Assembly (NCBI RefSeq): GCF_028858725.1
Contig: NC_084763.1
Location: 868,001-932,000, forward strand
Origin: Colius striatus
Taxonomy: Eukaryota > Chordata > Aves > Coliiformes > Coliidae
Length of the DNA stretch: 64,000 nucleotides
Reading direction: 5' to 3'
The position numbers and the translations under genes are program-made. Below the pieces are notes generated by a model that was not told the DNA's origin, did no database searches, and saw only the letters and a program-made list of their open reading frames with translations. Below, in pieces: positions 59,701-64,000 of the stretch. Within the stretch, counting starts at the first letter, position 1. Each line of letters starts with the position of its first letter.

Positions 59701-60536
59701 TTGCATAAGCGTATTGCTGTGCCTGCAGGGGGGCTCCTCTGCCAACCACAGGGCCAGGTGACCAGAGGCAGCAACTTCTAAACTCCACCACCCTTTACTT
59801 GTTTTAATGGAAAGAATATATACATATATATGTATCTCTAGTTCTTCTGCCACAACTCTGTGGTTTATCTATCTCATGTCCTAGTGTTATGCTCTGAACT
59901 GGGGTTGGTTGGAAGTTTTTGGAGCATGCAAGGAGAACTGTAAAGAAACACACAAGGTTCAGCAGTTAGCTGAACCCAGCCCTCGTGAGCCTGCCCTTGG
60001 CAGCACGATGAACACTGCTCTCGCTGCTTCAACTGGGAGCACAGCTTCCCTGACTCCTGCTGTAGCCCTGGGGGTCTCCAGCTGCCCCACGGTTCAATGC
60101 AGCTCTTCTCCTCCCAGCCCCAACGATGCTGGCTGTGGCAGAGAGAGAGATCTCTTTGCCATGTCATTGCAGGTGGAAGTGTAGATAGGTATGTATTTTC
60201 ATGTTTCTCTATAAATCTCTATTAAGCCTACACAGGGCTGTTTGCATATGTGCATATATAGATTAAATGTATATATACACATACACACTCATACAAGTAA
60301 TTGCTTGCACGTTTTTCTTTGTTTTTTCTTTTTCTTTGTTTTCACTTATCCTCTAAAAACACCAAGAAAATATTCCTCATTCCCAGAAAATCAGATTTTG
60401 CCTTTTCCTAACAGAATTGTTAGCCCTTACAATGTTCCATCCCAAGAGCTGGTTCCGCAGTGCCCCAGGTTCTCTTTGGTTGGGTTGTGGTGGTCCTTGG
60501 TTATGGCCGTTCCTACACGGGCAGGTGTGAATGCCC

Positions 60537-61665
60537 CGAGCTCCCCGTGCCAGGCACGGCCCCCACGGCTGCCCCAAGCCCCCCATGCCGGGCATGACCC
60601 CCACAGCTGCCCCAAGCCCCCCGTGCCAGGCATGGTCCCCGCGGCTGCCCCGAGTCCCCCGTGCCAGGCATGACCCCCACAGCTGCCCCAAGCCCCCCGT
60701 GCCAGGCATGGTCCCCACGGCTGCCCCGAGTCCCCTGTGCCAGGCATGGTCCCCACGGCTGCCCCGAGTCCCTGTGCCAGGCATGGTCCCCACGGCTGCC
60801 CCGAGTCCCCTGTGCCAGGCATGGTCCCCGCGGCTGCCCCGAGTCCCCTGTGCCAGGCATGGTCCCCACAGCTGCCCCGAGTCCCCTGTGCCAGGCATGG
60901 TCCCCACGGCTGCCCCGAGTCCCTGTGCCAGGCATGGTCCCCACGGCTGCCCCGAGTCCCCTGTGCCAGGCATGGTCCCCACGGCTGCCCCGAGTCCCCT
61001 GTGCCAGGCATGGTCCCCACAGCTGCCCCGAGTCCCCTGTGCCAGGCATGGTCCTGCGGCTGCCCCGAGTCCCCTGTGCCAGGCATGGCCGCTGTGGCTG
61101 CCCCAAGTCCCTTGTGCCAGGCATGGTCCCCACAGCTGCCCCGAGTCCCCTGTGCCAGGCATGGTCCCCACAGCTGCCCCGAGTCCCCTGTGCCAGGCAT
61201 GGCCGCTGTGGCTGCCCCAAGTCCCCTGTGCCAGGCATGGTCCCCACAGCTGCCCCGAGTCCCCTGTGCCAGGCATGGTCCCCGCGGCTGCCCCAAGTCC
61301 CCTGTGCCAGGCATGGTCCCCACGGCTGCCCCGAGTCCCCTGTGCCAGGCATGGTCCCCGCGGCTGCCCCAAGTCCCCTGTGCCAGGCATGGTCCCCACA
61401 GCTGCCCCGAGTCCCCTGTGCCAGGCATGGTCCTGCGGCTGCCCCGAGTCCCCTGTGCCAGGCATGGCCGCTGTGGCTGCCCCAAGTCCCCTGTGCCAGG
61501 CATGGTCCCCACAGCTGCCCCGAGTCCCCTGTGCCAGGCATGACCCCCACGGCTGTCCCAAGCCCCCCGTGCCGGGTATGGCCGCTGTGGCTGCCCCGAG
61601 TCCCCCATGCCAGGCATGGCCGCTGTGGCTGCCCCGAGCCCCCCACGCTGGGCATGGCCCCCTGC
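60537..61665. repeat. 38-bp minisatellite just downstream of the ADCY1 stop codon
   Basis: About 30 tandem units of 38 bp (some 36) with the words GTGCCAGGCATGGTCCCC, AC(G/A)GCTGCCCC and (G/A)AGTCCCCT. Variant units (GGTCCTGCGG at 61050 and 61430, each followed by a GGCCGCTGTGG unit) recur about 380 bp apart, which suggests a ten-unit block duplication. Edge units carry AAGCCCCCC instead of GAGTCCCCT. The unit lacks stop codons in at least five of the six frames, hence frames of 268-417 codons on both strands that are not genes. The array starts within 10 bp of the ADCY1 stop codon. Confidence 0.95.
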
Positions 61666-61670
61666 CGGCC

Positions 61671-62009
61671 CTAGGCCTCCTCCACGGGCGGCACGGAGGG
61701 CAGGTAGTGCAGAGTCTGGTTGGCGTGAGGGGCGGGCGCCTGGGCGGCGCCGGGCCCGGCTTTGGCGGGGAGGCTGGCGGCTGAGGACACGGACGGGCAG
61801 CTGGTGCCCAGCTTTGTCTGAATGTTTGCTCTCCCGTACGGGTACATTTTCCGCTCTAGGTTTAAAGACCGTGTTTGTGAGTTGTTTCCATCGGCCTTTC
61901 CTTCCAGGAAATAGGTCAACATTTCGCCCTTTCCCTTCACACTGACTTTACCCCTGCACACGAACTCGTAGCCGCACCTCTTCAGTATGCGCTGAACCTC
62001 TTCTGTCAC
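61671..62009 (-). CDS. ADCY1: ADCY1 last coding exon
   Basis: Minus strand, acceptor AG (complement of 62010-62011) after CTCTGTCTGC. Begins [20 protein letters not shown] in phase 0, 112 codons, stop TAG at 61671-61673. The first codon is GTG, which is valine here and not a start. The tail beyond LEG is Ser/Ala/Pro-rich and less conserved than the catalytic part. Confidence 0.96.
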   Translation of the reverse strand: MTEEVQRILKRCGYEFVCRGKVSVKGKGEMLTYFLEGKADGNNSQTRSLNLERKMYPYGRANIQTKLGTSCPSVSSAASLPAKAGPGAAQAPAPHANQTLHYLPSVPPVEEA

Positions 62010-63006
62010 CTGCAGACAGAGAACACCACAGAGCCGTTAGCCTTTCCTGATCGTGTAAGGCTAAACCCAGAACTGCCCACCCTTCCCCATTTTGCTCCCC
62101 TGTCGTGAAACACACACAGGCAGAAGGAATTAGCACCTACTGCTGCTCTGGGGCTCACTTGGAACCTTCTGAAGGAACTAGAAGTCACCCACCAAGCTGG
62201 AACCTGAGAAGCAGAGCTTCCAGGCTCGAGCTGTTCAGTAATTGCAGGACCAGATCGAGCCCCGTCCAACAGCAAGGTGTAACCACGCTGCCTGCTGTTG
62301 TAAGCTAGATCTCTTCCAGTGACGCTCACTTATCCCAGAAGAACTTTTGATGCCTGGAGACAGGTATTTCGGACAAAGGACTGCATGAGTTCGTTGAGCT
62401 TTCCAGAGGTGCAGCACAGCTTCCAGCCAAGCTCCCATAGGAGAACCTCATTCTCTCTCTGCGCGGTCTCTCTGACCCAAAGTGCCCAAGGAATTTGTAA
62501 AGCTGTATAAAAGGCAGCAGGATGCAGACGGACACAGGTCCTCTCTCCTTCTGGTCCTTATTCAGGCACAATTCCTCTGGCACGAGGACTGGCCCGTGCA
62601 GCGTTGGTGTTCCCAGGGTCGCCTCCAACTGCACACAAGGCAGCACGGAACCCCGCTGCTTCTGGTGGAAATGATTTACCTGAGCATTTCCTCAACTCCA
62701 AGAGCTGAAACACTGGTAGACAGCTACACCTCTGGTGCTCCTATCAGCTCCAGGATGTTGCCTTTTTCCTAAGAGCCACAAGATCAAGCAAAGCTGCATC
62801 TTCCAAGGGGTACTGAAAATGTAGCTACCGGTGAAACAGGAGGCGGGTGAAGTTCGCAGAACTGTCCCAGAACACACTCACCTGAATTTTCCCCTGCACT
62901 CCAGTGCTGTCCATCCTGCTGGCCACGTTCACGGTGTTCCCCCAGATATCGTACTGCGGCCTTCTGGCCCCGATGACTCCAGCCACCACCGGCCCGACAT
63001 TGATCC
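61671..63006 (-). CDS. ADCY1: Adenylyl cyclase type 1, last two coding exons (partial gene)
   Basis: Ca2+/calmodulin-stimulated membrane enzyme converting ATP to cAMP, chiefly neuronal. Coding exons complement(join(61671..62009, 62882..63006)), the last 153 residues; the rest lies beyond the right edge. The segment is the end of the C2 catalytic domain: [37 protein letters not shown] (with the Asp, Asn and Arg that bind adenine and phosphates in class III cyclases), IQVTEEV, then [15 protein letters not shown] with the catalytic-site lysine, and LTYFLEG. The tail [17 protein letters not shown]...PSVPPVEEA is ADCY1-type (human ends SAAAGKEA). Minus strand, like IGFBP1, as in mammals. Confidence 0.96.
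62010..62881 (-). other. ADCY1: ADCY1 last intron
   Basis: 0.87-kb GT-AG intron on the minus strand. Nothing else recognised. Confidence 0.9.
62882..63006 (-). CDS. ADCY1: ADCY1 penultimate coding exon
   Basis: 125 nt on the minus strand, acceptor TTTGGCTTTAG, donor GTGAGTGTG. The first two bases complete a glycine codon begun in the preceding exon. Encodes [20 protein letters not shown], then [20 protein letters not shown] and Q. Confidence 0.97.
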
Positions 63007-64000
63007 CTAAAGCCAAAGCGAGGGGTTGGGGTTCAGGCACCACAGCACGTTACCCAAGGGAAACAAGGATCCTGCCAAACACTTCTAACACAAGCACCTT
63101 CGGATTTTTCTGCTCAGAGGACATAACACACCTTAAACTAATGGTCTAGAGACAAAGACACAGAGATCTCTTATGGCAAATGCAGTGTGAGAGACCACAG
63201 CAGCAATTGTTTCATCTGGGGAGTATAACTGTGGAACAATTCAGGACCAACTATTAAAGATCTTTGCTATGACTTCCACTGTGGTTGCTCAAATAAAACC
63301 TTTCAATGGAAGTTTTCCAAGTGGAACAGAAAGAGTGGCCTGGAAGACATGAGGAATGGGGTAAGAGTGTCACGTTGGCTGTCAGTACTGGACAACTCCA
63401 ACCAGGGAGACACTTGACAGAAGACAAGAGAAGGGCTCAAGCACTTCTTCTGTGGGAAGCCACAGGGCTCAATTCTATATCTGACCAATTTTGACACCCT
63501 GTTAGGAAAAGAGGATGCTCATTCTTCTGAGTGCCCTGAAGAGCTGCAGATGCCAAATCCTGCAGCAAGTTCTGTGTAAGGGCTTTCTTCCCCCAAGTTC
63601 TGCAGAAGAATGGGAGTCTGGTGTTTGTGCTCTGTCCCTTTGTGAACCTGGAAAGACTAGTTGTAATGGAGTTCAAAGAGAACTTGGGCTTTACAATTAT
63701 TTAAGAGATACAGGAGGGCAAATGGAAGTATCACTCTCCTGTTACTACCCTTGATGTCTTTGGTCTTCATCTCCTGCTGCTAGTAACCTCACTTTTCCCC
63801 TTTGTCCAGCCCATTCTCACAATCCAGCCATGAAAATATACAGAGAAAGAAGCTGGAGGAAACTGTTTCTGTTAGAATAAGCAATGGGGTGAGAACAGCA
63901 GTGGAAGAATTGTTAGAGAGGAGTGAGATGCAGGGAAGAAAGGGAATGTGGGAATTTGCTCCTGGAGAAGGGACTCTGTGAGGTAAGACACGTAATCACA
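63007..64000 (-). other. ADCY1: ADCY1 intron (incomplete, runs off the right edge)
   Basis: The preceding ADCY1 exon should encode the segment ending FVLRV; no minus-strand frame here resembles it, so it lies beyond the window. No repeat is recognised in this kilobase. Confidence 0.75.

Larger units (their letters stand above)
51068..61670 (-). other. ADCY1: Probable ADCY1 3' UTR (about 10.6 kb)
   Basis: From the ADCY1 stop codon on the minus strand no other coding gene intervenes before an AT-rich terminal block with a canonical AATAAA at 51086-51091. Mammalian ADCY1 mRNAs carry very long 3' UTRs, so this length is plausible. The stretch includes the 38-bp minisatellite (60537-61665), a CpG-rich patch (56240-56720), AT-rich blocks with UTR-like composition at 55.4-56.1 kb and 51.09-51.45 kb, and several hundred-base stretches without anything recognisable. 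Shorter 3' ends or independent transcripts are possible. Confidence 0.5.

Noticed and set aside
60377-61784. Very long overlapping open frames (268-417 codons) on both strands
   Set aside because: They arise from a 38-bp tandem repeat without stops; all frames translate to the same periodic peptides and the region is ADCY1 3' flank.

Overview
This is a vertebrate nuclear genomic window, almost certainly from a bird. The genes are intron-containing, interspersed repeats are sparse, and the recognisable ones are mostly CR1 LINE tails plus a few ancient MIR-like SINE relics. The gene order matches the mammalian block IGFBP3 - IGFBP1 - (CCDC201) - ADCY1. I cannot name the species.

Layout. (1) 1-13.3 kb, plus strand: the 3' part of IGFBP3, with end of intron 1, coding exons 2, 3 and 4, the 3' UTR and a poly(A) signal; exon 1 lies outside the window to the left. 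(2) 13.3-23.0 kb: the space between two genes that meet tail to tail, holding two CR1 copies and no gene I can support. (3) 23.0-29.5 kb, minus strand: a complete IGFBP1 gene of four coding exons and 270 codons before the stop, with a TATA box and two HNF1-like sites upstream. (4) 29.6-41.9 kb: intergenic, with three short CR1 fragments. (5) 42.0-45.1 kb, minus strand: a small two-coding-exon gene that I assign, from recalled similarity, to CCDC201, the recently recognised oocyte gene; a likely 5' UTR exon precedes it. (6) 45.2-51.0 kb: no supported gene. (7) 51.1-64.0 kb, minus strand: the 3' end of ADCY1, with the last two coding exons (end of the C2 cyclase domain and C-terminal tail) and apparently a roughly 10.6 kb 3' UTR ending at an AATAAA near 51.09 kb.

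Functionally, IGFBP3 and IGFBP1 are paralogous secreted carriers of insulin-like growth factors. The window shows the full 12-cysteine N-domain only for IGFBP1, and the thyroglobulin type-1 C-domain for both. ADCY1 is a membrane adenylyl cyclase and CCDC201 a poorly characterised protein; they are neighbours by conserved synteny, not by shared pathway.

The most interesting points are the divergent CCDC201 homologue, KGD tripeptides at equivalent places in the C-domains of IGFBP1 (where human has RGD) and IGFBP3, and three unrelated GC-rich minisatellites (units of 42, 48 and 38 bp) in IGFBP3 intron 1, IGFBP1 intron 1 and just past the ADCY1 stop codon. The 38-bp array generates very long but spurious open frames on both strands. 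I found no tRNA, rRNA, CRISPR array or intact transposon.
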